Under the pieces are notes generated by a model that was not told where the DNA came from, ran no database searches, and worked only from the letters and a program-made list of their open reading frames with translations. From Alphaproteobacteria bacterium (lineage in GTDB: Bacteria > Pseudomonadota > Alphaproteobacteria > UBA828): a stretch of DNA of 39,339 bases. Of the stretch, positions 24,449 to 34,379 are shown in pieces (the first letter of the stretch is position 1; each line of letters opens with the position of its first letter). The stretch is taken from the NCBI GenBank assembly GCA_016869195.1, contig VGET01000006.1:1-39339 (forward strand), read 5' to 3'. The position numbers and the translations under genes were made by a program.

Positions 24449-25432
24449 ATGCCGGTTCAGACCGTGCGCGAGGCCTTGCGAGATGCCATGGCCGAGGAGA
24501 TGCGCGCCAGTCCCGATGTCTTTCTGATGGGCGAGGAGGTCGCCGAATATCAGGGCGCCTACAAGGTAAGCCAGGGCCTGTTGCAGGAGTTCGGGCCCAA
24601 GCGCGTGATCGACACACCGATCACCGAGATGGGCTTTGCCGGCATCGGCTCGGGCGCGGCGATGCTCGGGCTGCGGCCGATCGTCGAGTTCATGACTTTC
24701 AACTTCGCCATGCAGGCGATCGATCACATCCTGAACTCGGCGGCCAAGACGCTCTACATGTCGGGCGGCGAGATCAAATGCCCGATCGTGTTTCGCGGGC
24801 CAAATGGCGCCGCGTCGCGCGTCGCCGCGCAGCACTCGCAGTGCTATGCCAGCTGGTATGGCCATGTGCCGGGCCTCAAGGTGGTCTCGCCCTATTCGGC
24901 GGCGGACGCGAAGGGGCTCCTGAAATCCGCGATCCGCGATCCGAACCCGGTGGTGTTTCTGGAGAACGAGCTGCTTTACGGCCAGAGCTCGGAAGTGCCC
25001 GAGGGCGCCGATGTCACCGTGCCGATCGGCAAGGCGAGCATCGTGCGCCAGGGTAGGGACGTGACGGTCGTCGCGTTCTCGATCATGGTCGGCAAGGCGC
25101 TGCAGGCGGCCGAGAAGCTCGCGGCGGACGGCATTGAGATCGAGGTCATCGATCTCCGCACCATCCGACCCCTGGATACCGAGACCGTGATCGCCTCGCT
25201 CAAGCGCACGAACCGGCTGGTCTGCTGCGAAGAAGGTTGGCCCTTTGCCGGCATCAGCGCGGAGATTGCGATGGTGGTGATGGAGCAGGCGTTCGACGAT
25301 CTGGACGCGCCGGTGATGCGCGTCACGGGGAAGGACGTGCCACTGCCTTATGCCGCCAATCTCGAGAAATTAGCCTTGCCGCAGATCGACGACATCGTCA
25401 CCGCGGTCAAGGCCGTCTGCAACAAGGGTTGA
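24449..25432 (+). CDS. pdhB: Pyruvate dehydrogenase E1 component, beta subunit (no N-terminal lipoyl domain)
   Basis: [68 protein letters not shown]. Confidence 0.97.
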   Translation: MPVQTVREALRDAMAEEMRASPDVFLMGEEVAEYQGAYKVSQGLLQEFGPKRVIDTPITEMGFAGIGSGAAMLGLRPIVEFMTFNFAMQAIDHILNSAAKTLYMSGGEIKCPIVFRGPNGAASRVAAQHSQCYASWYGHVPGLKVVSPYSAADAKGLLKSAIRDPNPVVFLENELLYGQSSEVPEGADVTVPIGKASIVRQGRDVTVVAFSIMVGKALQAAEKLAADGIEIEVIDLRTIRPLDTETVIASLKRTNRLVCCEEGWPFAGISAEIAMVVMEQAFDDLDAPVMRVTGKDVPLPYAANLEKLALPQIDDIVTAVKAVCNKG

Positions 25433-25498
25433 TCGGAAGCGACTTCGACGCTGAGCGCGGCCTCGCGCCGGCGTAGGAACGTTCGGGGGGGAACCACC

Positions 25499-26800
25499 AT
25501 GGCTGTTCGCGTGCTGATGCCGGCGCTGTCGCCGACCATGACCGAGGGCAACATCGCCCGCTGGCTCAAGAAGGAAGGCGACAAGATCAAGTCGGGTGAC
25601 ATTCTCGCCGAGATCGAGACCGACAAGGCGACCATGGAGGTCGAGGCGGTCGACGAGGGCGTGCTCGGCAAGATCGTGGTGCCGGACGGAAGCCAGGGCG
25701 TGAAGGTCAACACGGTCATTGCCGTCATCCTTGACGATGGCGAGGATAAATCCGCCATCGACAAGATGCTGGCGGGTGGTGCCGCACCGGCGCCGGCCGC
25801 TGCGGCCACGCCGGCTCCGACTCCCGCTGCCGCAGCGGCCCCGGCCCCGGCCCCAAGCTCGGCGCCAGCCGCCGCCGCACCGGCTGCCGCGCCGCAAGGC
25901 CGCATCTTTGCGAGCCCGCTGGCGAAGCGCATGGCCGAGCAGGGCGGTGTCAACCTTGCGGCGGTCAAGGGCAGCGGGCCGCATGGCCGCATCGTCAAGG
26001 CCGATATCGAGGCGGCGATCGCCGGCGGTGCAGCCGCGCCCGCCGCGGCCCCTGTCGCGATGGCGGCCGCTGCGCCTGTTGCGGCTGCTGCGGCGTCTAC
26101 AGTTGCGGGCGCGGGCTACGACGACGTTGCCGCGAGCAACATGCGCAAGGTGGTCGCAAAGCGCCTGCAGGAGTCCAAACAGCAGGTTCCGCACTTCTAT
26201 CTCACGGTCGACTGCGAGATCGACCGGCTGCTCGAGATCCGCAAGGAGCTGAACGCGAAGTCGGACAAGGCGAAGCTCTCGGTCAACGATCTGGTCATCC
26301 GCTGCGCGGCGCTCGCGCTCTGGAAGATGCCGAAGGTCAATGCCGCCTGGATCGACGGCGTGATCCGCACCCATCATTCGGTCGATATCTCGGTCGCGGT
26401 CGCGATCGAGGATGGCCTGATCACGCCGATCATCAAAGGCGCGGAACGCAAGACCGTGTTTGCCATCTCGGACGAGATGAAGAGTCTCGCCAGCCGCGCG
26501 CGCGAGAAGCCGATGAAGCTGAAGCCCGAGGAATTCCAGGGCGGCACCTTCTCGATCTCCAATCTCGGCATGTTCGGCGTCAAGCACTTCGAGGCGATCA
26601 TCAACCCACCCCAGGCCTGCATCCTGGCGGTTGGTGCCGGCGAGCAGCGCGCGGTGGTGAAGAACGGCGCGCTCGCGATCGCGACCGTCATGTCGTGCAC
26701 GCTTTCGGTTGATCACCGCGTGGTCGACGGCGCGCTCGGCGCCGAGTGGCTCAAGGTGTTCAAGGCCCTGATCGAAGACCCGCCGGCGGTGTTGCTTTAG
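25499..26800 (+). CDS. pdhC: Dihydrolipoamide acetyltransferase (PDH E2)
   Basis: One lipoyl domain ([17 protein letters not shown]), Ala/Pro linker, E3-binding domain ([13 protein letters not shown]...[12 protein letters not shown]), acyltransferase [14 protein letters not shown]. Confidence 0.97.
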   Translation: MAVRVLMPALSPTMTEGNIARWLKKEGDKIKSGDILAEIETDKATMEVEAVDEGVLGKIVVPDGSQGVKVNTVIAVILDDGEDKSAIDKMLAGGAAPAPAAAATPAPTPAAAAAPAPAPSSAPAAAAPAAAPQGRIFASPLAKRMAEQGGVNLAAVKGSGPHGRIVKADIEAAIAGGAAAPAAAPVAMAAAAPVAAAAASTVAGAGYDDVAASNMRKVVAKRLQESKQQVPHFYLTVDCEIDRLLEIRKELNAKSDKAKLSVNDLVIRCAALALWKMPKVNAAWIDGVIRTHHSVDISVAVAIEDGLITPIIKGAERKTVFAISDEMKSLASRAREKPMKLKPEEFQGGTFSISNLGMFGVKHFEAIINPPQACILAVGAGEQRAVVKNGALAIATVMSCTLSVDHRVVDGALGAEWLKVFKALIEDPPAVLL

Positions 26801-26815
26801 ACCACTGTTCCATCG

Positions 26816-26889
26816 CCTCATCCTTCGACAAGCTCAGGATGAGGCTCGCTCAAAGGCCCTCATGCTGAGCAGGTCGAAGCACGAGGGCC
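26816..26889. repeat. REP/BIME-like element: two hairpins in inverted orientation
   Basis: CCTCATCCT-tcgacaagctc-AGGATGAGG (26816-26844) and GGCCCTC-...-GAGGGCC (26855-26889); the reverse complement of the second resembles the first (core CTTCGAC..GCTCAG.ATGAGG). Confidence 0.8.
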
Positions 26890-26929
26890 TTAACACGAGA
26901 CCAAGCTCCGAGCCACAACGAGGGAACCC

Positions 26930-28333
26930 ATGGCCGATACCAGCTTCGATGTCGTCGTTGTTGGCGGTGGACCGGGCGGCTACGTCACGGCGATCCGCGC
27001 GGCCCAGCTCGGCCTCAAAACAGCCTGTGTCGAGCGTGAGCACCTGGGCGGCATTTGTCTCAACTGGGGCTGCATTCCGACCAAGGCGCTGCTTCGCGTG
27101 TCGGAGATCAAGCACATCGTCGATCATCTCGGCGACTACGGCATGTCGGCGACCGGCGTGCAGGTGGATCTCGCCAAGGTGGTGAAGCGCTCGCGCAATG
27201 TCGCAAGCCAGCTCTCCAAGGGCGTCGCGCACCTCCTGAAGAAGAACAAGGTCACGGTGTTCGATGGTCACGGCAAGCTCGCCGGTGCCGGCAAGCTCGA
27301 GGTCACCAAGGACGGCAAGGCGGTCGCGACCCTGAGCGCCAAGCACATCATACTGGCGACCGGCGCGCGCGCGCGTTCTCTGCCGGGCCTCGAGCCCGAT
27401 GGCAAGCTGGTCTGGACCTACAAGGAAGCGATGGTGCCAGAGGGCATGCCGAAATCGCTGCTGGTCATCGGCTCGGGCGCGATCGGCATCGAGTTCGCGA
27501 GCTTCTATAAGGATCTCGGCGCCGACGTCACGGTGGTCGAGGTGCTGCCGCGCGTGTTGCCGGTCGAAGACGAGGACATTTCCGCCTTCGCCAAGAAGTC
27601 GTTCGAAGAGCAGGGCATGAAGATCCACGTCGACACCACGGTGAAGGCGCTCAAGAAGGGCGCCAACAAAGTGACCGCGACGCTCGAGGCCAAGGGCGGC
27701 AAGGTCACCGAGATCACGGTCGATCGGGTGATCCTCGCCGTCGGCATCGTCGGCAATGTCGAGAACCTCGGCCTCGAAGGCACCAAGGTGAAGGTCGAGA
27801 AGGCGCATGTCATGATCGACAAATGGGGCGCGACGGGTGAGCCCGGCGTCTACGCCATTGGCGATCTCGCCGGTCCACCCTGGCTCGCGCACAAGGCGAG
27901 CCACGAGGGCGTGATCGTGGTCGAGAAGATCGCGGGCGTGCAGGGCCTGCACCCGCTCGACACCTCGAAGATCCCCGGCTGCACCTATTGCCGCCCGCAG
28001 GTCGCTTCGGTCGGGCTCACGGAGAAGGCCGCGCGCGACAAGGGCTATCAGGTGAAGGTCGGCAAGTTCCCGTTCATGGGCAATGGCAAGGCGATCGCGC
28101 TTGGCGAGCCCAAGGGCCTGGTCAAGACCGTGTTCGACGCCAAGACCGGCGAGCTCTTGGGCGCGCACATGATCGGCGCCGAGGTTACTGAGCTGATTCA
28201 GGGCTATGCGGTCGCGCGCACGATGGAGGGCACCGAGGCCGATCTGATGCACACGGTGTTCCCGCACCCGACCCTCTCGGAAATGATGCACGAGGCGGTG
28301 CTTGACGCCTACGGTCGGGCGATCCACTTCTAG
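26930..28333 (+). CDS. lpdA: Dihydrolipoamide dehydrogenase (E3)
   Basis: VVVVGGGPGGYVTAIRAAQLGLKTACVEREHLGGICLNWGCIPTKALLR; C-terminal HPTLSEMMHEAVLDAYGRAIHF. Confidence 0.97.
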   Translation: MADTSFDVVVVGGGPGGYVTAIRAAQLGLKTACVEREHLGGICLNWGCIPTKALLRVSEIKHIVDHLGDYGMSATGVQVDLAKVVKRSRNVASQLSKGVAHLLKKNKVTVFDGHGKLAGAGKLEVTKDGKAVATLSAKHIILATGARARSLPGLEPDGKLVWTYKEAMVPEGMPKSLLVIGSGAIGIEFASFYKDLGADVTVVEVLPRVLPVEDEDISAFAKKSFEEQGMKIHVDTTVKALKKGANKVTATLEAKGGKVTEITVDRVILAVGIVGNVENLGLEGTKVKVEKAHVMIDKWGATGEPGVYAIGDLAGPPWLAHKASHEGVIVVEKIAGVQGLHPLDTSKIPGCTYCRPQVASVGLTEKAARDKGYQVKVGKFPFMGNGKAIALGEPKGLVKTVFDAKTGELLGAHMIGAEVTELIQGYAVARTMEGTEADLMHTVFPHPTLSEMMHEAVLDAYGRAIHF

Positions 28334-28394
28334 GTCGACGTGGGCGGGCATCAAGTTCAGCTCAGCCTTGGGTTGCCTGGAGGCGTGACGCCTG

Positions 28395-29324
28395 ATGAGC
28401 GACGAGAACGTAGCGCCAATCGTTAAGCGGCCGGAGCGCCTGCCCAAGCCGCCCTGGCTTCGCGTCAAGGCACCGACCTCGCCCGCGCACGCCGAGACCC
28501 GAGCGCTCATGCGCGAGCACCGGTTAAATACGGTGTGCGAGGAGGCGGCCTGCCCCAACATCGGCGAGTGCTGGGCCAAGGGTCATGCAACCGTCATGAT
28601 CCTGGGCTCGGTCTGCACCCGCGCCTGCACCTTCTGCAATGTCAAGACCGGCCTGCCCGACCGGCTCGATCCGCATGAGCCGGAGGAGGTGGCGAAGGCG
28701 GTCGCCGGACTCGGGCTCGAGCATGTCGTGATCACCTCGGTCGACCGCGACGACCTCGACGACGGCGGCGCAGGACATTTCTGCCGCGTGATCGAGCGGC
28801 TGCGGGCGACCGCGCCCAACACGACGATCGAAATCCTGACGCCCGACTGGCGCAACAAGGATGGCGCGCTCGAAGTGGTCGTGAAGGCGAGGCCCGACGT
28901 CTACAACCACAATCTCGAGACGGTACCGCGCCTCTATACCGAGGTGCGCCCCGGCGCGCGCTATTTCCTCTCGCTGAATCTCCTGGCGCGGGTGAAGCAG
29001 CTCGATCCGTCCATCTTCACCAAGTCCGGCATCATGGTCGGGCTCGGCGAGGAGCGGCGCGAGGTGCTCCAGGTGATGGACGACCTTCGGAGCGCCGATG
29101 TCGACTTCCTGACCATCGGCCAATATCTCCAGCCGACGCCGCGGCACCACGCGGTCGACCGCTATGTCACGCCAGATGAGTTCGATGAGTACAAGCGCCT
29201 CGCTTATGCCAAGGGTTTCCTCATGGTCTCGGCCTCGCCGTTGACCCGTTCGTCCTATCATGCGGGCGATGACTTCCGTCGCCTGCGCGCCGCGCGCGAA
29301 GCCAAGCTCGCGGCCTCACCGTAA
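28395..29324 (+). CDS. lipA: Lipoyl synthase (radical SAM)
   Basis: [13 protein letters not shown]; radical [19 protein letters not shown]-like [22 protein letters not shown]. Confidence 0.98.
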   Translation: MSDENVAPIVKRPERLPKPPWLRVKAPTSPAHAETRALMREHRLNTVCEEAACPNIGECWAKGHATVMILGSVCTRACTFCNVKTGLPDRLDPHEPEEVAKAVAGLGLEHVVITSVDRDDLDDGGAGHFCRVIERLRATAPNTTIEILTPDWRNKDGALEVVVKARPDVYNHNLETVPRLYTEVRPGARYFLSLNLLARVKQLDPSIFTKSGIMVGLGEERREVLQVMDDLRSADVDFLTIGQYLQPTPRHHAVDRYVTPDEFDEYKRLAYAKGFLMVSASPLTRSSYHAGDDFRRLRAAREAKLAASP

Positions 29325-29345
29325 GAACCTCAAGGGGGCGCGGTC

Positions 29346-29813
29346 ATGCCCCGACACGCCGAAACCAAGCTCCTGCCATACTCCGTCGAGCAGATGTTCG
29401 ATCTGGTTGCGGCGGTCGAGCGCTATCCAGAGTTTCTGCCCTGGTGCCTCGGCTCGCGCATCATCAAGCGCGAGGCAGCCGAGGTGCATGCGGATCTTCT
29501 GATCGGCTTCAAGATGTTCCGGGAGCGCTGGCAATCGCGCATCGTCATGGCGCGCCCGGAGACGATCGACGTGCACTATGTCGATGGGCCATTCCGCCAC
29601 CTCGACAATCGCTGGCGCTTCGAGCGCAGGCCCGAAGGCTGCGCCATCGATTTCTATGTCGACTTCGAGTTCCGCTCGCGAATCCTAGGCAAAGTCATGA
29701 GCGGCCTCTTCGGCGAGGCGGTGCACCGCATGGTGCGCGCCTTCGAAACGCGGGCGCACCAGATCTACGGCAAGGAGAGCCGGGCGAGCGCCTTGCCGTC
29801 GGGGCTTGTTTGA
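29346..29813 (+). CDS. RatA/COQ10-family START-like protein
   Basis: LPYSVEQMFDLVAAVERYPEFLPWCLGSRI...FRERWQSRIVM...DGPFRHLDNRWRF...FEFRSRILGKVMSGLFGEAVHRMVRAFETRA. Confidence 0.93.
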   Translation: MPRHAETKLLPYSVEQMFDLVAAVERYPEFLPWCLGSRIIKREAAEVHADLLIGFKMFRERWQSRIVMARPETIDVHYVDGPFRHLDNRWRFERRPEGCAIDFYVDFEFRSRILGKVMSGLFGEAVHRMVRAFETRAHQIYGKESRASALPSGLV

Positions 29814-30820
29814 TGGCCGCGCTCGCTGAGACAGTGACGCGCAACGCGCGACCTTCACTGGGTGTTGATCAAGACGGTGCGCTCGTCCGCTCGATTGTGC
29901 GCGATGCCGCGCGGCGCTACGCCGCGACCCGCCGCGCGAAGGTCGATGAGTTCGTCGAGCGCCAGTTCTCACTCGCAGGCGCGCTTGAGCTGAACCGTCG
30001 AGCGCTCGGATGGGATCTCGCGCGCGCGCCGGTCAACATTGCGCTCTCGGGGCCGGACCTGGCACGGCGCGTATTGGCCAAGGGCGCCGGAAAGCTTGGC
30101 CTGTCTGATCTGTCGCGCACGCTGGCCGACAAGCCGCTCGTGCTCGAGACCGCGGTGGCGCGCGAGCTCGAATATCGTCTGTTCACGGAACTGCTCGAGC
30201 TTCCCTATGAGGGCGATGACGGGCGCAACGCGACGCGCGATGCCTTCGCCGATGAGGTGCTCGGGGATGCACGGCTTGAGTTGCTCGGGCGCGACATACC
30301 GGCCGACGCAATGAGCCAGGCCCGCCGTGCGATCGAGGCGTCGGTCGACAGCTACAGCGCGACACGCATTGCCGCGGCTGACCTCGCGAGCGGTCTTGTT
30401 TCGGCCAGCATCGGTGCGGTCGCCCTGCACAAGCTGACGCCGGGCGCGCTCTCGCTCGGACCGGTCGCGGCGCACGCGCTCATTCAACATGCGGCGCTCA
30501 CGACATTTCCGCTCGGCACGACGATCGGCGGCGCCTGGTACGGCGTGTTCCCGGTCAGCGCACCGGTTGCGCTGAGCATCGCGGTGACCGGCGGCATCGC
30601 AGCCGGGCTCGCGGTCTTCAGCGCGCTCTCGGGCGTCATTACCGATCCGATCCAGAACAAACTGGGCCTGCACCGGCGGCGGCTCTTGAAATTGATCGAT
30701 GCGGTCGAGGCCGCCTTGAGCGGTGAAGACAAGCGCTTCAGCGCCCACGATCAGGTGGTCGCGCGCGTGTTTGACGTGGTCGACGCATTGACGACCCTGC
30801 GCACAGCGACCAAAGGCTAG
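29813..30820 (+). CDS. Conserved hypothetical protein with C-terminal hydrophobic region (possibly DUF6635-like, from memory)
   Basis: TGATG overlap with the RatA gene; soluble N-half then LASGLVSASIGAVALHKL...TTIGGAWYGVFPVSAPVALSIAVTGGIAAGLAVFSALSGVITDPIQNKLGLH. Confidence 0.8.
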   Translation: MAALAETVTRNARPSLGVDQDGALVRSIVRDAARRYAATRRAKVDEFVERQFSLAGALELNRRALGWDLARAPVNIALSGPDLARRVLAKGAGKLGLSDLSRTLADKPLVLETAVARELEYRLFTELLELPYEGDDGRNATRDAFADEVLGDARLELLGRDIPADAMSQARRAIEASVDSYSATRIAAADLASGLVSASIGAVALHKLTPGALSLGPVAAHALIQHAALTTFPLGTTIGGAWYGVFPVSAPVALSIAVTGGIAAGLAVFSALSGVITDPIQNKLGLHRRRLLKLIDAVEAALSGEDKRFSAHDQVVARVFDVVDALTTLRTATKG

Positions 30821-30826
30821 GCCACG

Positions 30827-31489
30827 CTAACGGCCGGCAGCGCGCAGCAAGTGAGTTCGGGTGGCGGTGAGGACGCCCGAAAGCGCTATCGCGCCTTGGC
30901 CGGCCAGAAACTCCTGGCGCAGGCCTTCCGCATCGCTGGCGTCAGAGCGTGATCCGGGCCCTGCGACCATCTGAATGACCGTCGACAGGTCGGGCTCCAA
31001 ATACATGCAGCTGAAGACCTCTTCGGTAGCGCTCAAGAAGCAGCGCACCGGCACGACAGTGTGGTCGACCGTCTCAATAGTGATGTCTGTAACAGCGTTC
31101 AGCCCTTCCTTGTCCTCTACCATCATGTCGAACTGCGATTCGTAGTAGACCTCAGCGTGCGCCGCCGTGGCGAAGATCAGGTAATACACCGCAGCATCGC
31201 AGAACGCCTCGCCCGGGCCTTCGAAGGCCGCGGCAACGCCGGCGACGATACCGCTTTGAGTCGCTTCCTCAGGTAGCTTTCCGTCCGACGTCGTCTCAAG
31301 GTGGCGGTATCCGTGGCGCAGCTGGCTCTGATCAAACGGCGTCTCGACAAGGGCGCGCGCGAGCACATTCGCATTGTCGGCGGCGGCAGGGTGCAGCAGC
31401 AGTAAGCCGAGCGCAAAACCCAATGCCAACGCACCGAACCAACGACCGCATGCCGAAATGCCCCTCTGCTCAACGACGCCGATGCTCAT
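30827..31489 (-). CDS. Secreted/periplasmic hypothetical protein
   Basis: Signal peptide-like N-terminus (GRWFGALALGFALGLLLLHPAAADNANVLARAL); SD gagagg before ATG 31489; no family recognised. Confidence 0.75.
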   Translation of the reverse strand: MSIGVVEQRGISACGRWFGALALGFALGLLLLHPAAADNANVLARALVETPFDQSQLRHGYRHLETTSDGKLPEEATQSGIVAGVAAAFEGPGEAFCDAAVYYLIFATAAHAEVYYESQFDMMVEDKEGLNAVTDITIETVDHTVVPVRCFLSATEEVFSCMYLEPDLSTVIQMVAGPGSRSDASDAEGLRQEFLAGQGAIALSGVLTATRTHLLRAAGR

Positions 31490-31564
31490 GAGTCCTCTCC
31501 GAGGTCGTGCAGAAGTGTGTCGGGCCACTTCACACGCGCAGTGCATCGCCGGCTGTAACGGCGA

Positions 31565-32086
31565 TCACTGATGCTCGGTTCCGTGTTGGTCTCGGCCGGC
31601 GGCTTGTTGGATGAGTTCGAACGCGCGAGCGACCGTTGCGAGGCGCACGGCCGATCGATCCCCCGCAAACACCTGTCGCACGTGTACCGTGGGGGCGCCT
31701 CGGCGGGCACAGCCGAAATGGACGAGGCCGACCGGTTTGGATGCGGTGCCGCCGCCGGGGCCGGCAACCCCTGTCACCGCGATGGCGATATCCGCATTGG
31801 AGTGGGCGAGGGCACCCTCGGCCATCGCGCGGGCAACCGGCTCGCTGACCGCGCCGTGCGCGGCGATCAGCGCGGAGGGAACGCCGAGCATCTCTGCCTT
31901 TGCCGCGTTGGAATAGGTGATGAACCCGCGGTCCACCACGTCCGATGAACCCGCGATCTCGGTGAGGCAGCCGACGATGAGGCCGCCGGTGCAGGACTCG
32001 GCCGTGGCCAATTTGAGCCGGCGCGCTCGGCACAGCGCGAGCAGTTCTTCGGCCTGTCGGCAGAGGGCGACGGGGAGGTTTGTCAC
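31565..32086 (-). CDS. pncC: Nicotinamide-nucleotide amidase (CinA C-terminal domain, PncC)
   Basis: LATAESCTGGLIVGCLTEIAGSSDVVDRGFITYSNAAKAEMLGV...AVTGVAGPGGGTASKPVGLVHFG. Confidence 0.95.
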   Translation of the reverse strand: MTNLPVALCRQAEELLALCRARRLKLATAESCTGGLIVGCLTEIAGSSDVVDRGFITYSNAAKAEMLGVPSALIAAHGAVSEPVARAMAEGALAHSNADIAIAVTGVAGPGGGTASKPVGLVHFGCARRGAPTVHVRQVFAGDRSAVRLATVARAFELIQQAAGRDQHGTEHQ

Positions 32087-32580
32087 GGCGGAATCCAGAT
32101 CCAGACGTTCCAGGTGAGAATGGCGGCAAGCGCGCCGGCCAGTAGATCGTCCGACATGACACCGAGGCCGCCTTTGACCCGTCGATCGATCGCGCTGATC
32201 GGCCAGGGCTTGATGACATCAAACAGGCGGAAAAAAGCGAAACCGATGGCAAGGGTGATGAACCCGGGCGGCACCAGGATCAGCGCGAGCCATTGCCCCG
32301 CCACCTCGTCGACCACGACTGGGCCGGGGTCTGCGATGCCGCGCCGTTTCGCATAGCGGCCCGAGGCCCAGATGCCGGCGAGGTAGACGACGATGACGCC
32401 GACCGCGAGGCCCAAGGGGCCGAGATAGGTCGAGATCAGCCAGGCGAAGGGCAGGGCTGCGAGCGAGCCGATGGTTCCAGGCGCGTAGGGAAACAGGCCA
32501 ACGCCGAACCAGGTGGCGATCAACGCATCGAGATGGAACCGTCCGATTGAGCGCGGGGCAGGCATGGTTCGCGCGCTCAT
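32083..32580 (-). CDS. pgpA: Phosphatidylglycerophosphatase A
   Basis: [27 protein letters not shown]...[17 protein letters not shown]...[36 protein letters not shown] at 32580 overlaps the ispDF stop. Confidence 0.95.
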   Translation of the reverse strand: MSARTMPAPRSIGRFHLDALIATWFGVGLFPYAPGTIGSLAALPFAWLISTYLGPLGLAVGVIVVYLAGIWASGRYAKRRGIADPGPVVVDEVAGQWLALILVPPGFITLAIGFAFFRLFDVIKPWPISAIDRRVKGGLGVMSDDLLAGALAAILTWNVWIWIPP

Positions 32581-33812
32581 GGCGGCGGCGGGACGGGCAC
32601 GAGCAGCGTCGCGATCGCCTGGGCCGCGAGGCCTTCCTTCCGGCCGGTGAAGCCCAAGCGCTCGGTCGTGGTCGCCTTGACGCTGATACGATCGCCGGTG
32701 ATGCCGAGCAGCGTCGAGAGGCGTGCGATCATCGCGTCGCGATGCGGGCCGATGCGCGGCCGCTCGCACAACATGGTGATATCGACATGGACAATGCGTG
32801 CGCCTCGCGCCTGGGCGAGGCCGACGGCATGGGTCACGAACCGGCTCGAATCCGCGTGGCGCCATTTGGGGTCGCTCGGTGGAAAGTGACGCCCGATATC
32901 GCCGGCCCCGAGCGCGCCGAGGATCGCATCGACCAGCGCGTGGAGCCCGACGTCGCCGTCCGAATGCGCGATCACGCCGGCGTCGTGGGGCACGCGCACG
33001 CCACAGATCATGACGTGATCGCCGGGTCCGAAGCGGTGGACGTCGATGCCCTGGCCGGTGCGAGGCTCATACATAAGGGTCATCGCTTCAGTGCTCCGTT
33101 CGCCGGCGGCAAGAACCTGTGCGGCGCGCTCGAAATCCTCCGGCCGGGTGATCTTGAGATTGCGTTCCTCGCCCTCGACCAGCGCGACGCGAAGTCCCGC
33201 ACGCTCGGCGACCGCGGCATCGTCGGTCAGCTCAGGGCCATGGGCCGCGGCGCGGTGCGCAGCAAGGATAGCGGTGAACCGAAAGCCCTGCGGCGTCTGC
33301 GCGCGCCAAAGCTGGCTCCGATCGACCGTGCCCACGATCTGACCGGCTTGGCCTTCACGCTTCAGCGTATCGGTCACACGTAGCGCCAGGATGGCGCCGT
33401 CCGAAGTTCCGAGCGCTGCCAGGACCCTGTCGATTTGCGTCGATGAGACCAGCGGGCGGGCGCCATCGTGGATCAGCACGAGACGGGGGATCAAATTGAC
33501 CAGACTCTCGAGCCCATTGCGCACCGAATCCCGTCGCGAGGCGCCGCCGGCGACGGTTGGCAGCAACTTTGCCGCCACGTCAGCCGGCAGCCCGTCGATC
33601 GCGCGTGTGTAGAGATCGGCGTCGTCGGGATGGATCGCCACCCGCAGCCACTGCACGCCAGGGTGGCCGCCGACCGCGCGCAAGGTGTGATGCAGCACCG
33701 GGCGGTCGCCCCCCAAGGGCAAATACTGCTTCGGCACCGTCCCGCCGACCCGCTGGCCACGCCCGGCCGCGACGATGAGGGCTGCCACCTCTGTCATTTC
33801 GCTGTTCGCCAT
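32577..33812 (-). CDS. ispDF: Bifunctional IspD-IspF (MEP pathway)
   Basis: Isp[26 protein letters not shown]; Isp[58 protein letters not shown]. Confidence 0.97.
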   Translation of the reverse strand: MANSEMTEVAALIVAAGRGQRVGGTVPKQYLPLGGDRPVLHHTLRAVGGHPGVQWLRVAIHPDDADLYTRAIDGLPADVAAKLLPTVAGGASRRDSVRNGLESLVNLIPRLVLIHDGARPLVSSTQIDRVLAALGTSDGAILALRVTDTLKREGQAGQIVGTVDRSQLWRAQTPQGFRFTAILAAHRAAAHGPELTDDAAVAERAGLRVALVEGEERNLKITRPEDFERAAQVLAAGERSTEAMTLMYEPRTGQGIDVHRFGPGDHVMICGVRVPHDAGVIAHSDGDVGLHALVDAILGALGAGDIGRHFPPSDPKWRHADSSRFVTHAVGLAQARGARIVHVDITMLCERPRIGPHRDAMIARLSTLLGITGDRISVKATTTERLGFTGRKEGLAAQAIATLLVPVPPPP

Positions 33813-33902
33813 CGCCGATCCCGTCTGCTCCGAGACATCTAGCAGGAGCCGGCTTGATTCGCACAGGTCGCGGGAATGTCAGGGGTCTGCTAGGCTAGAA
33901 TC

Positions 33903-34292
33903 ATGGCAAAGACGACCAATAAGACCCCAAAGGCGCCACAGCCCCCCCAAGGGGGCTGGCACGCCTCGGTTGCGCCCACGCTTGCCGCGATCGAGGTGCG
34001 CAAGGGCAAGCCCAAGGCGGCCGAGTATGTGTTGACCCACGGCACCGCGCGCATCGGGCTCTATGCGCCTCGCGGCAGCGATCCGCAACAGCCGCACGAG
34101 CAGGACGAGGTCTATGTCGTGGCCCGGGGCAGCGGCGTCCTGGTCAATGGCGACGACGAGCGTGCCTTCGGACCCGGCGACATGCTGTTCGTGCCGGCCG
34201 GTGTGGTCCATCGCTTCGAGCGCTTCTCGGACGATCTCGCTTTGTGGGTGGTGTTCTACGGGCCGGCTGGCGGCGAGGGCGCAAAACGCTGA
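33903..34292 (+). CDS. Cupin-domain protein
   Basis: PHEQDEVYVVARGSGVLVNGDDERAFGPGDMLFVPAGVVHRFERFSDDLALWVVFYGP. Confidence 0.88.
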   Translation: MAKTTNKTPKAPQPPQGGWHASVAPTLAAIEVRKGKPKAAEYVLTHGTARIGLYAPRGSDPQQPHEQDEVYVVARGSGVLVNGDDERAFGPGDMLFVPAGVVHRFERFSDDLALWVVFYGPAGGEGAKR

Positions 34293-34301
34293 TCGGGCCG
34301 G

Positions 34302-34379
34302 ATTTGCCCTTTTTCGGCAAATGGGCTAGGCTTTGCCCAATGATTAGGCATAACTCCTTGGTGCCCAGATAATGGGCAC
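34302..34379. promoter_or_regulatory. Three successive inverted repeats in the cupin-ntrB gap, the last over the ntrB ATG
   Basis: ATTTGCC-ctttttc-GGCAAAT (34302-34322), TGGGC-taggcttt-GCCCA (34322-34339), GTGCCCA-gataa-TGGGCAC (34361-34379). Confidence 0.55.

Noticed and set aside
25780-26110. Ala/Pro-coding GC-rich tandem-like stretches
   Set aside because: Normal flexible linkers of a PDH E2 protein rather than a DNA-level repeat element.
25370-26821. 483-aa ORF antisense to pdhC
   Set aside because: Shadow ORF; Arg/Gly/His-rich low-complexity translation opposite the Ala/Pro linkers of E2.
26834-28579. 581-aa ORF antisense to lpdA (longer than lpdA itself)
   Set aside because: Shadow ORF caused by high GC and strong codon bias; composition (Arg/His/Asp/Leu-rich, no domains) mirrors the complement of lpdA.
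32577-33812. IspD-IspF fusion
   Set aside because: A known common bifunctional enzyme in Alphaproteobacteria, so not novel.
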